39,647 nt of DNA from the NCBI RefSeq assembly GCF_944324525.1, contig NZ_CALUWS010000028.1, positions 1 to 39,647 of the forward strand. Direction: 5' to 3'. This DNA comes from an uncultured Desulfovibrio sp. GTDB taxonomy: Bacteria > Desulfobacterota > Desulfovibrionia > Desulfovibrionales > Desulfovibrionaceae. Below, in pieces: positions 1 through 9,300 of the stretch. The notes beneath the pieces are model-generated. The model was not told where the DNA came from and made no database searches. It saw only the letters and a program-made list of their open reading frames with translations. Positions within the stretch are counted from its first letter, which is position 1; each line of letters opens with the position of its first letter. The position numbers and the translations under genes are program-made.

Positions 1-306
1 GGTCTTCGCAAACAAATCCTAACCTGCTTGGCGAGCTGCTTCCATTTTTAAATGTGCGAAACTTTCTGTACGTTATCATAGTCTGCGGGCTGGCTGTTTC
101 CGGGCAGTAAAAAGGCGCTCGCGATGCTGCAAGCGTCGAAATTTTTCCATGGAAATTTGTCCTTGGGGCGAACAGAAGTGGATATAAGAGCGCAAGCAAA
201 ACGATTTTTCTTGGCTAATACGTTGAAAATAATAAAAAATTAACAGGAAGGTAGTTGCAATAATTCTTGCAACAGAATAATTTATCAATATAGGTGGAGG
301 AGTGTA
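1..306. other. Intergenic/5' flank, no gene recognised
   Basis: No open frame here resembles a known protein. The base composition is AT-rich compared with most of the window. The last 15 bases carry a strong ribosome binding site (GGTGGAGG) for the PAAR remnant at 307. The region could be decayed coding sequence from the same accessory locus, but I cannot show that. Confidence 0.4.
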
Positions 307-822
307 ATGCCTAAAAAGCCTGTTGCGCGAGTTGGAGATACCGGCAGTCACGGTGGAAGTATTATTGATGGCAGCCCCAGTGTCAGGGGCAACAATCGCC
401 CGATTGCTCTTGGTAGGAAGTACCTATAACTGTCCAGTGCATGGCAAAAATCCCATTGTAACTGGCGCGCCATATATTTTGGGTAATAATGTTCTTGTGG
501 CGCATGTTGGTTCAAAAACTGCATGTTGAGCAGAGATTACGTATGGTTCTCCTGATGTGTTTGTTTGCGTGCCGTCTTTATCAGGAGAAGCGAGAGGAAT
601 AGATAATAGTTCTGTCAAAAAAGTTATGATGAAAAGGTAAGAGTTTTGGACAGAAAGGGTAATCCCGTAGCGTTTATGCCATATTATATTTGTGATGAAG
701 ACGGGAATGCTTAAGAAACTGGCCCAGGTGCAGCGATTGGAGGCTTAATTGGCGGAATTATTTTCGGTTTTGCAGGTTATTGAGGAGCTGATTGGGTAGC
801 TGACTTCATTTATGAGGATTAA
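307..822 (+). pseudogene. Decayed PAAR-domain protein (type VI secretion spike tip)
   Basis: The reading begins MPKKPVARVGDTGSHGG and continues, after one extra G near 412, into VGSTYNCPVHGKNPIVTG and LVAHVGSKTAC. This is the PAAR fold (COG4104 type), with His and Cys residues placed as in the zinc site of the spike tip. PAAR proteins cap the VgrG spike of type VI secretion systems and often carry or recruit effectors. The gene is broken: a +1 frameshift near 412, a TGA at 527-529, a second frameshift near 620-640, a TAA at 712-714 and a TGA at 781-783. The last frame encodes a glycine-rich hydrophobic stretch (GAAIGGLIGGIIFGFAGY), typical of the C-terminal part of longer PAAR proteins, and ends at 820-822. 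The start has a good ribosome binding site, so decay looks recent. No other secretion gene is visible here. Confidence 0.8.
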
Positions 823-824
823 CT

Positions 825-1235
825 ATGTCATTGTTTTCATATATAAAACAAAAGTTTTTTTATAGAAAGCAACAATCGCCTTCTGTTGATTTAACTTTGC
901 TTCCGCTAGTACCTAACCCATTTATCCCATGGGAAGTCTATCCTGATATTGATCCCGATGTCTGTTTATTTACTCAAGGAAATGAATCGACATGGCTCTG
1001 TGAGCTTTGGTTTCCATATTGGGAGAGTCTTTCAGAGAGAGAAAAAGAAGATTTAAAAAATCGAGCACCTACTGACGCTTGGCGTGAATGGCTAGATTGG
1101 AGAAGTGAAGGGGCGAGAATAGCAAGAATAGACCATGAAGAAAGAGGAATTCCTTTTGATTATCATAGATATTTATATGATTTCAAAGTTAATTACATAA
1201 TCGATTATTTGCAAGACAAGAAAATCACAAAATAG
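825..1235 (+). CDS. Hypothetical protein, possible immunity partner of the PAAR locus
   Basis: This is a 136-residue protein of unrecognised family. It is rich in Trp, Tyr and charged residues (for example WLCELWFPYWESL near residue 60), with no signal peptide or membrane segment, so a soluble cytoplasmic protein is likely. Its ATG lies two bases after the last stop of the PAAR remnant, and GAGGAT serves as a ribosome binding site, so the two were one transcription unit. A small soluble protein directly after a PAAR effector gene is often its immunity protein; that is inference from position only. Its frame is intact although the upstream gene is destroyed. GC content is low, like the PAAR remnant and unlike the rest of the window, which suggests acquisition with it. 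Confidence 0.6.
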   Translation: MSLFSYIKQKFFYRKQQSPSVDLTLLPLVPNPFIPWEVYPDIDPDVCLFTQGNESTWLCELWFPYWESLSEREKEDLKNRAPTDAWREWLDWRSEGARIARIDHEERGIPFDYHRYLYDFKVNYIIDYLQDKKITK

Positions 1236-1337
1236 AACAAATAGTTCGTCATAATTGCTATTGTATAAAATGTATTTGATTCAAGCTATTGTTCAACATG
1301 ATAGTTGTAAAATAATAATTAAAAAATAGGGTCACGA

Positions 1338-1625
1338 CTAGCAGAGAGGATTCTCTCTGAGCATCTTGAGGAGGAGTTTGTAGATATCCTCTTGACGGAG
1401 ATTAAAACGAAACTCGCATTCTTTCAAATGGAAATAGAAGCTATGCTTGTGAATGCCACGGAAGCGAATCAGTCGAGTCTTGGCAAAGGCCCAAAAGCTT
1501 TCTATCCCATTGATATGAGAATGCTTGCAGCAAGCTCGTGGTTCCCATGCTCAACGCGAAAGTGCTTCTGATAGCCCAAATCTACCAGCCCGTCGTACCC
1601 TCGCCAGCCGTCAGACGGCAAAATC
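1338..1625 (-). pseudogene. IS1595-family transposase C-terminal remnant
   Basis: On the minus strand, SDGWRGYDGLVDLGYQKHF and RVEHGNHE are followed, after a frameshift near 1530, by HINGIESFWAFAKTRLIRF and LKECEFRFNLR. This is the C-terminal half of the IS1595/ISXO2-type DDE transposase. The second catalytic Asp region (SDG..GYD) and the Glu of INGIESFW are visible. The fragment ends in TAG at 1338-1340. The 5' half is missing: at about 1620 the match stops and repeat R1 begins, so the element was cut by or fused to that repeat. With the frameshift and the missing N-terminal half it cannot be active. Confidence 0.85.
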
Positions 1626-1768
1626 GCGCTGGGGAAGGGATGGGGGCTTGGGGGGAAGGATGACGAGAACGCCTTTTTTCGCTTCGCTGCGAAAAGGCTG
1701 GCCCTCCCGCGCCTGCAAGGAGTTCCCCTTCCCCCCAAACACGCCGTAAACAGTGTTGGCAGACCCTA
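1620..1768 (-). repeat. Dispersed repeat R1, copy a (short form)
   Basis: Read on the minus strand it starts TAGGGTCTGCCAACAC, then GTTTGGGGGGAAGGGG, a stem-loop around GCCTTTTCGCAGCGAAGCG, and TTGGGGGG-type G/C tracts that end near CAGCGCGATT. The same blocks occur at 5988-6320, 20735-20963 and 34148-34375. This copy lacks the 80-base internal module of the 6 kb and 34 kb copies, and abuts the transposase remnant. It has no coding capacity of its own. Confidence 0.75.
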
Positions 1769-1779
1769 GCGCGGATTCG

Positions 1780-1917
1780 CATTGAAATTGTGCCCAATTT
1801 CAATGCTGACGCTGCCCTCACACTACGGAAAAAGCGTGGTTTTTCCGTGTGTTCGGTTGCGGGCAGCCGCTTTCGCGACTACCAGAGCAATCCACATTTT
1901 CAATGTGGAATTGCTCT
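1780..1917 (-). repeat. Dispersed repeat R3, copy a
   Basis: The repeat holds several stem-loops: ATTGAAATTG/CAATTTCAAT at 1780-1803, ACGGAAAAA/TTTTTCCGT at 1825-1848, and AGAGCAATCCACATT pairing with AATGTGG-A-ATTGCTCT at 1884-1917. A near-identical block lies at 39320-39432. The last hairpin overlaps the TAG stop of the Sel1 protein gene, so it forms the start of that gene's 3' untranslated RNA and may slow or end transcription, although no clear T-run follows. Confidence 0.75.
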
Positions 1918-4900
1918 AAGCGTCCCGGCTGTCGAGGCCGTAGCGGGCAAGCGCCTCCCGCGCCATCTCCTGTCCCTGGGCAGCCGCCTTGCGGAACCAG
2001 GACGCGGCCTGTGCCGCATCCTTTTTGACGCCCTCGCCAAGGTGATAGCACATGCCAAGGCCGAACTGCGCCTCCGCGTGCCCCTGTTGGGCGGCCTTGC
2101 TGAGCCAGGCAAAGATCCTGACATGGTCCTTTGCGGCGCCCTGGCACTGCCGGTAGCAGCAGGCAAGCTGGAACTGCGCCTCCGCATAGCCCTGCCGGGC
2201 GGCCTTGCGGTACCAGTCGGCGGCCTCGTTCCTGTCCCGCGGCACGCCGCGGCCGTAATAATAGCAGTTGCCGAGTTCACACTGTGCCGGGGCGTAGTCC
2301 CGTGAGTTGGTGAGGCAGCGGCGGAGCCACTCGACGGCCTTCTCCTCATTGCGGCACACGCCTTCGCCGTGGAGGTAGCAGAGGGCGATGCGGTATGTCC
2401 ATTTCGGCCCGGTGGACGCCCACCAGCGGCTGAGCCAGAAGAAGTGGAGAGCCTTGTTCTTCGGAACGAGGATGCCCTCCCGATAGCATCGTTCAAGCTG
2501 GACGATGGGGTCGCTCAGCTGGAGGGATGCCTTGTCCCACCAGAAGACGGCCTGCGCGCCATCCTGCGGCAGGCCCCGGCCTTCCGCATAACAGCAGCCG
2601 AGTTTGTACTGCGCCGTATGGTCACCCAGTTCGGCGGCCTTGCGCCAGAAGACGGCGGCCTGCGCGTCGTCCTGCGGCATGCCCTTGCCCTTCCGGCAGC
2701 AGAGGGCAAGCTCGGCGAACGCCTGTACATAATTCTGATCGGCGGCCTTGCGCCACCAGAAGACGGCCTGGCTGATGTCCTGCGGGACATGCTTGCCTCC
2801 TTCATAACAGCAGCCGAGGCGCCACTGGGCCTCGGCATGGCCCTGTTCGGCGGCTGCGCGATACCAGCGCACGCCCTGCGCCTCGTTTCCGTCGGGCTCA
2901 TAGCCGTAATAATACGTGACGCCCAGCCTGCATCGCGCCTCGGCGTCGCCCAGCACGGCCGCAAGGGCGATGGATGCCTTATCGAGTCCCTGATCGGCGG
3001 CCTTGCGCAGCCAGAAGGCGGCCTGTTCGTTGTCTTCCGGCACGCCCCTGCCTTCCAGATAGAGCAGGGCGAGGTAGTATTGCGCCGTCTCTTCGTCCTG
3101 TTCGGCGGCCTTGCGCAGCCAGTCGGCCCCCAGTTTTTTCTGGGGGGGCCAGATATCGTTCAGCAGGAGCAGGCCAAGGCTGGTCTGCGCCCGGGCATCG
3201 CCCTGGTCGGCGGCTTTTTCAAACCAGTAGCGGGCCTCGCGCGGATCCGCCAGACGTATCCGTTCCTCGGTGGTGGCGTAGTATTCGCCGAGGCTGCGTT
3301 GGGCGTCCACCTGTCCCAGCTTGGCGGCCTGTTCACGCTTGCCGTCGTGGAACAGGGCATCGATATGGCCCCGCTGGGCGGCACGGTGATACCACTCAGC
3401 GGCTTGTCGCTTGTCCTGCGGCAGACCGTCCCCCCTGCGGAGACATTCGCCAAGCCGGAAGCAGGCCTCGGCGTCCCCCTGTTCGGCGGCCTCGCGCAGG
3501 GCCTCCACGGACGGCGGGAGCGGCGTCGGGAAGCGCCGCCGCAGGGCCTCGGCCAGGGAGCCTTCCCGCTCGCAGTCCGCAAGCAGGCTTGCCGCTTCGC
3601 TGTCCTGCCGTGCGGCGGCCTCGCGCAGGCAGGCCAGGGCCTGCGTCTCATCCCGCGGCAGGCCCGTGCCTTCGGCATGGCAGAGCGCCAGATGATAGAA
3701 CGCCCCGGCATGCCCCTGTGCGGCGGCCTCGCGGAACCAGTGGACCGCCTGCGCGTCATCCCGCGACACGCCCAGACCGTAGCGGCAGCACAGGCCCAGG
3801 CGGTTTTGCGCCGCCGCGTCTCCCTGCCGGGCCGCTTCACGGCAGGCGCTCACGTCCGGCGCTTCGGCCTGGGGATCCGTATTGTCCACAAAGGGGAAAA
3901 GGCCGAGCAGGGTCTCGTCGTCCGTCAGCGTTCCCTGGAGGATCGTCCGGCGGCTCCAGCGGACGGCCAGCCGGTCGCTGGGCGGCAGGCCGCGGCCGAA
4001 GCAGAAGCAATAGCCGAGGGCATGTTGCGCCGCGGCCAGATCCAGTTTGGCGGCCTCGCGCAGCCATTGCACCGCCTGCGCCTCGTCACGCGGCGTGCCG
4101 ATGCCGTGGAAGTGGCACAGGGCAAGGTTGTAGAAGTTCGGAGCACTGGAGGTATACTTGGCGCGGCCAAAGGTTTTGACGGCCTGCGCGCCGTCCCGCG
4201 TCACGCCCCGCCCACGGACGAAGCACTGGCCGAGCGCGTTGCTTGAGACGTAATACCAGTCTCTCAGACGGAACCATGCGACGGCCTGCCGGTCATCCTG
4301 CGGCGTCCCCTTGCGAAGGAGGAGGCGTCCGTACAGATACGCCGCCTGTCCTTCCCCACGTTTGGCGCCCCTTCGGAGCCAGATCTCCGCCTGCGCATCG
4401 TCCCGTGCCACGCCCTTGCCGAGGGCATAGCGGAGGCCAAGCTCGCTTGCCGCTTCGTAACGTCGCTGTTCGGCGGCCCTGCGGAGCTGTACGATCTCCT
4501 GCCCGGCGTCGCTCGCGCCATGGTCGTACAGAGATTCTTGCTCGCTGGGCTTCGGGAGATAGCTCCCATTGCCGTTCTTCAGCGTCTGGGCCTTGCGCTC
4601 CCAGAAATCGGCCTGATCCGTATCCCGTGCCACGCCCAGTCCGACCTTGTAACAGATTACGAGGCTCTCCATCGCCTTGGTGTCGTCCTGTTCGGCGGCC
4701 TTGCGCAGCCAGACCACGGCCTGCGCGTCATCTTCCGGCACGACCAGTCCATCCTGATAGCACCAGCCGAGGCGGCGTTGTGCTTCGGCATTGCCCTGCT
4801 CGGCATTTTCCCGGTACCAGCGGACGGCCTGTTCAGGGGTCAGCCCCCGCGCGTGACAGGCGACAAGCCTGTTTTGCGCCAGAGGGTATCCCTGTTCGGC

Positions 4901-5791
4901 GGCCTTGCGCAACCAGTCTTCGGCCTGGGCGGCGTCCCGCGGCAGGCCCAGCCCGCACTCGTAGCAGATGCCGAGATAGAATTGCGCCTCGGCATGGCCC
5001 TGTTCGGCGGCCTTGCGCAGCCAGAAAACGGCCTTTTTTTCATCTTTGTTGATGCCGTCACCAAGCAGGCAGCAGACGCCGAGGCGGCGCTGCGCCGAAA
5101 CATGGCCCTGTTTAGCCGCCTTCTGAAACCAGAAGACGGCCTGCGACGCATCCTCCAGCCAGAACAGATAGAAGTCGCCCAGCGCCGCCTGCGCTATGGC
5201 ATGGCCCTGTTCGGCGGCCTTGTGCCACCAGTGGAAGGCTTCGTCCATGTCGCGCGGCGTGCCGATGCCCGCATCAAGGCAGCGGCCAAGATGGAACTGC
5301 CCCTCCTTATCGCCCTGTTCGGCGGCCTTGCGGAACCAGAAGACGGCCAGCGTCTCGTCCCGTGGCACGCCGCGCCCCTGCTCGCAGCGCAGGCCGAGGC
5401 TGACCTGTGAGGGCGCGAAGCCCTGTTCCGCCGCTTTGCCGTGCCAGAAGACGGCCTGTTCGTCGTCCTGCGGCACGCCGCATCCCTGCTCGTAAGCAAG
5501 GGCGAGATGGCCCTGCGCCGGTCCGTCGCCCTGTTCGGCGGCCTTGCGCCACCAGACGGCGGCCTGACGCTCATCACGCGCCAGACCGATGCCTCTGGAG
5601 TATTTGATGCCGAGGGCATGTTGCGCCGGGGCCTTGCCCGCTTCCGCACAGGTCTGCAGGATGCCGTTGTTTCTGAGCAGGGCATGCCGGGCAAGCCGGC
5701 AAATGTTGTGCAGGGCATGCCGGAGGAGCCGGAAGATGATCCAGAGGATCAGGATCGGGATGAGCATGAGATAGCCCAAAAGACGCAACAT
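1916..5791 (-). CDS. Giant Sel1-repeat protein 2 (N-terminal membrane anchor)
   Basis: The protein is 1291 residues. It starts MLRLLGYLMLIPILILW, a single hydrophobic segment at about residues 4-21, then runs as about thirty Sel1-like repeats of 36 residues with the pattern AQ..LG.CY..G.GVP.D..QA..W.RKAAEQG. Sel1 repeats are TPR-like helical hairpins that scaffold protein complexes, often at an envelope. I chose the start at 5791 because GGGAGGT lies just upstream and the membrane segment follows at once; the frame is open far upstream but that sequence is repeat R1 and intergenic DNA. Many repeats carry Cys or Cys-Cys at the LG.C position. The break motif LLGLFPFVDNTDP and the tail EALARYGLDSRDA match the neighbour at 6318-9467, so the two are paralogues. 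The ligand or partner is unknown. Confidence 0.9.
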   Translation of the reverse strand: MLRLLGYLMLIPILILWIIFRLLRHALHNICRLARHALLRNNGILQTCAEAGKAPAQHALGIKYSRGIGLARDERQAAVWWRKAAEQGDGPAQGHLALAYEQGCGVPQDDEQAVFWHGKAAEQGFAPSQVSLGLRCEQGRGVPRDETLAVFWFRKAAEQGDKEGQFHLGRCLDAGIGTPRDMDEAFHWWHKAAEQGHAIAQAALGDFYLFWLEDASQAVFWFQKAAKQGHVSAQRRLGVCCLLGDGINKDEKKAVFWLRKAAEQGHAEAQFYLGICYECGLGLPRDAAQAEDWLRKAAEQGYPLAQNRLVACHARGLTPEQAVRWYRENAEQGNAEAQRRLGWCYQDGLVVPEDDAQAVVWLRKAAEQDDTKAMESLVICYKVGLGVARDTDQADFWERKAQTLKNGNGSYLPKPSEQESLYDHGASDAGQEIVQLRRAAEQRRYEAASELGLRYALGKGVARDDAQAEIWLRRGAKRGEGQAAYLYGRLLLRKGTPQDDRQAVAWFRLRDWYYVSSNALGQCFVRGRGVTRDGAQAVKTFGRAKYTSSAPNFYNLALCHFHGIGTPRDEAQAVQWLREAAKLDLAAAQHALGYCFCFGRGLPPSDRLAVRWSRRTILQGTLTDDETLLGLFPFVDNTDPQAEAPDVSACREAARQGDAAAQNRLGLCCRYGLGVSRDDAQAVHWFREAAAQGHAGAFYHLALCHAEGTGLPRDETQALACLREAAARQDSEAASLLADCEREGSLAEALRRRFPTPLPPSVEALREAAEQGDAEACFRLGECLRRGDGLPQDKRQAAEWYHRAAQRGHIDALFHDGKREQAAKLGQVDAQRSLGEYYATTEERIRLADPREARYWFEKAADQGDARAQTSLGLLLLNDIWPPQKKLGADWLRKAAEQDEETAQYYLALLYLEGRGVPEDNEQAAFWLRKAADQGLDKASIALAAVLGDAEARCRLGVTYYYGYEPDGNEAQGVRWYRAAAEQGHAEAQWRLGCCYEGGKHVPQDISQAVFWWRKAADQNYVQAFAELALCCRKGKGMPQDDAQAAVFWRKAAELGDHTAQYKLGCCYAEGRGLPQDGAQAVFWWDKASLQLSDPIVQLERCYREGILVPKNKALHFFWLSRWWASTGPKWTYRIALCYLHGEGVCRNEEKAVEWLRRCLTNSRDYAPAQCELGNCYYYGRGVPRDRNEAADWYRKAARQGYAEAQFQLACCYRQCQGAAKDHVRIFAWLSKAAQQGHAEAQFGLGMCYHLGEGVKKDAAQAASWFRKAAAQGQEMAREALARYGLDSRDA

Positions 5792-5987
5792 GGCGGAAAA
5801 CCTCCCTTCCGACCGGGTATCGTTCCCATGCCGCGCCGGCGCTGACGGCCCGGCGGCGCGGCATGGCCCGTGGATCGTGCCCCGCAGGGGCGGGCGCGGG
5901 GCGCAACGGCGTTTGGGGCTTGCGCTCCCCGCCGCGGTCAGGAGCGGGACATGTCCCGCCGTTTTTCCTCGCCCGCACTGCCCCGGG
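5792..5987. other. Leader of the second Sel1-repeat gene
   Basis: GC-rich non-coding DNA upstream of the gene at 5791. A perfect palindrome, GCGGGACATGTCCCGC at 5944-5959, is followed on the plus strand by CG and five T, so it resembles a terminator for plus-strand transcription or an operator. No clear promoter is visible for the minus-strand gene. Confidence 0.4.
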
Positions 5988-6320
5988 GTGTGCTGATATG
6001 TGTTGCAAATAATTTCAGTTGGTAAGAAAAAATAACCTGCACACGCTCCGCTTGTCTCTGGAGGCGGGATTGCCTCGTGTCTCTGACTCTTACCCGATAA
6101 AAGCGCGCAGGGGAAGGGATGGGGGATTGGGGGGAAGGATGACGAGAACGCCTTTTCTCGCTTCGCTACGAAAAGGCTGGGCCCTCCCACGCCGGCGCGA
6201 CCCAACGGGCGGCCGCAGGCCGTGCCCGTTAGGCGATGCAGGAGCCTTACGGGCATCGACAGCAGAGCGAGGGGGGCCCCTTCCCCCCAAACAGGCAGCG
6301 AATAGTGTCGACTGGCCCTA
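5988..6320 (-). repeat. Dispersed repeat R1, copy b (long form)
   Basis: Read on the minus strand it begins TAGGGCCAGTCGACACTATT, continues GCTGCCTGTTTGGGGGGAAG, contains an extra module (TCGATGCCCGTAAGGCTCCT with an ACGGGCACGGCC hairpin arm, about 6195-6262), the CTTTTCGTAGCGAAGCGAG stem-loop, the CCCATCCCTTCCCC tract, and ends in AAATTATTTGCAACACATAT-like sequence near 5990. The module is shared with the copy at 34 kb. The TAG that ends the upstream Sel1 gene is the first three bases of this repeat. Confidence 0.75.
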
Positions 6321-9300
6321 GTCCTCCCTGCCTTCGAGGTCATAGCGGGCAAGCGCCTCCCGCGCCTCCTCGTGACCCTGCTCGGCGGCCTTGCGGAACC
6401 AGTACGCGGCCTGGACATCATCCTTTTCGACGCCTTCGCCCAGGTAATAGCACATGGCAAGGCCGTACTGCGCCTCGTCGTATCCCTGTTCGGCGGATCT
6501 GCCGACCCAGGCGAAGACCTGATCATAATCCCTCGCCACGCCGTATCCCAGCCGGTAGCAGCTGGCAAGCTGGAACTGCGCCTGAGCATGCCCCTGTTCG
6601 GCGGCCTTGCGCATCCAGTGGACCGCCATTGCCGCATCTTCTTCCACACCGTCGCCGGACATATAGCAGATGCCAAGGCCGAACTGCGCTTCGGCATAGC
6701 CCTGCGCGGCGGCCCTGCCGGCCCAGAGGAAGGCCTGTTTTTTGTCCTGCGGCCTCTCAAGCGGCTGGTGGTGGTAATGGAGCGCAAGCGAGAATTGCGC
6801 CTCGGCATCACCCTGACAGGCCGCAAGGGCGGTACGCGCGCCGGAATGGCCCAAAGCGGCCGCCCTGCGGAGCCAGTTCTCGGCCTGCGCCTCATCCTGC
6901 GGGACGCCGTCGCCCTGCAGGTACAACAGGCCCAGGGCGTATTGCGCCGTTTCCTCGTCCTGTTCGGCAGCCTTGCGCAGCCACTGGGCGGCCTGCGCAT
7001 AATCCTGCGGGACGCCGTCGCCCCATTGATAAAGGATGCCGAGGCTGGATTGGGATTTGGCGTCCCCCTGTTCGGCCGCTTTGCGGAACCAGTACGCGGC
7101 CTGCTCGAGATCGTGCGGGACGCCGTCGCCCGTCGCATAGCAGTTGGCAAGATTGCACTGGGCGTCAAGCTGGCCCTGTTCGGCGGCCTTGCGGAACCAG
7201 ACGGCGGCCTGTACGGCATCCGTCGCCACGCCCATTCCCCGTCCGCAGCAGACGCCGAAACGGAGCTGCGCGTGGGCATTGCCCTGTTCGGCGGCCTTGC
7301 GGTACCAGAAGGCCGCCTGTGCATCATCCTGCGGCACGCCCTTTCCTTCGTGGAGGCACTCGGCATAGAGGAGCTGGGCCTCGGCATGGCCCTGCTCGGC
7401 GGCCTTGCGGTACCAGCGGGCGGTTTGGCCAAGATCGCGCGGCAGCTGGCCCTCTCCGTTACGGTAAGCGCGCCCGAGGCGGAGCTGAGCCTCCGCATCG
7501 CCTTCTTCGGCAGCCTGACGGATGGCCGCGACGGCCTGCGGGTCCGTCAGCAGGATCCGCTTGTCCAGCGTTTGGACAAGGGAGCCCGTCCGTGCATAGT
7601 CTTCAAGAAGTTCCTCGGCAGGGGCATCCCCCTGCGCGGCGGCCCGGCGCAGCCACTCGAGGGCCTGTGCCTCATCCTGCGGGACGCCCTGGCCGCGGGC
7701 AAGGCTGAAGGCAAGATTGCCCTGGGCCACGACGTTTCCCTGCTCGGCCGCCTTGCGCAGCCATACGACCGCCTGCGCATCATCCCGCGGCGTCCCCAGA
7801 CCTCGATGGAGGCAGTCGGCCAGGGATGTCTGGGCATCGGCATGGCCCTGTTCGGCGGCTTTGCGATACCAGAAGACAGCCTGCGTATCGTCCTGCGGCA
7901 CGCCGAGGCCCTCCGCGTAGATGAAACCAAGATTATACTGCGCCGATCTTTCTCCCTGCTCGGCGGCCTTGCGGATCCACTGGGCGCCCTGCACAGGATC
8001 TCGCGGCACGCCCTGTCCGGTGAAGCAGCACTTCCCAAGGATGTTTTGCGCCCCGGCATGGCCCTGCTCGGCGGCCTTGCGCCACCAGAAAGCGGCCTGC
8101 TCGTGATCCTGCGGTACGCCACACCCGCTGGAGCAGCGATCCCCAAGAACGTATTGCGCCCCGGCATGGCCCTGTTCGGCGGCCTTGCGGTACCAGAAGA
8201 CAGCCTGCGTATCGTCTTGCGGCACGCCGAGGCCTTCATCATAGCAAAAGCCGAGAGCGTATTGCGCCAGGGGGTGTCCCTGCTCGGCGGCTTTGCGATA
8301 CCAGCACGCGGCCTGCGTAATGTCCTGCGGCACGCCATCTTCCCCTTTGCGCCAGCAGTCCCCATAGAGGATCTGGGCTTCGGCATCCCCTTGTTCGGCC
8401 GCCTGCCGGAGATCCTCCACGCTCTGCGGGGCCGTCGTCAGGCGCTGTTCGTCCCGCACCTGAGAATCCGTCGTCCTGTCCTCCTTGCGACGTTCTTCGG
8501 CTTCGGCACCCCCCTGTGCGTCATTCCGCGGCGTTTCGCGGCAACAGTCGGCAAGGGCGGTCTGGGCTTCGGGATGTCCCTGCTCGGCGGCTTTGCGGAA
8601 CCATTCGGCCGCCTGCGCGTGATCCCGCGGCAGGCCCGTGCCTTCATGATGGCAGAGCCCCAGCAGATATTGCGCCCCGGCATGGCCCTTGGCGGCCGCC
8701 TTGCGGAACCAGTCGGCCGCCTGCGTGTCGTCTCGCGGGGTCCCCAGACCATAGCGGCAGCATATTCCCAGGCGAGTTTGCGCCGCCGCGTCGCCCTGCA
8801 GGGCGACCGCACGGCAGATACGCACGTTCAGCGCATCGGTCTGCGGATCGGCGTCGGTGAAGGGGAAGAGGCCGAGCAGACCGTCCGGCAGGCTCGGCGG
8901 GCCCTGTTCGGCCGCTTTGTTGCACCAGGAGACGGCCCGCATGTCATCCTGCGGCAGGCCCCGCCCAAAGCAGCAGCAGTAGCCGAGCGCCTGCTGCGCA
9001 ACGGCCAGATGTTGCGCGGCCGCCTTGCGCAGCCATTCGACCGCCTGCGCGTCGTCCTGGGGCAGGCCGATGCCGTTGAAGCAGCAAAGGCCAAGATTGT
9101 ACTGGGCCGCGGCATCGTCGTTCTTGGCGGCCCTGAGGAACCATTCGGCCGCCTGCGCGTCATCCCGCGGCAGGCCCTGTCCGCGCAGGCAGCAGAGGCC
9201 AAGCGCGTTCTGGGCCTCGGCGTGTCCCTGTTCGGCGGCCTTGCGATACCAGAAGGCGGCCTGCGTATCGTCCTGCGGCACGCCGTCTCCCGTGCGGCAG

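Noticed and set aside
527-529. TGA in the PAAR gene as a possible selenocysteine codon
   Set aside because: The codon replaces a small residue after Cys, no suitable RNA hairpin is evident, and frameshifts and other stops show ordinary decay.
1620-1768. R1 copies as protein-coding ORFs (frames reading FAAKR and SSSFPP)
   Set aside because: The same frames appear wherever R1 lies, without starts or ribosome binding sites, and are interrupted by module differences.
5792-7498. Upstream extension of the second Sel1 gene by 569 codons in the same frame
   Set aside because: The extension runs through repeat R1 and the shifted frame of the first Sel1 gene. A clear ribosome binding site and membrane segment mark the start at 5791.
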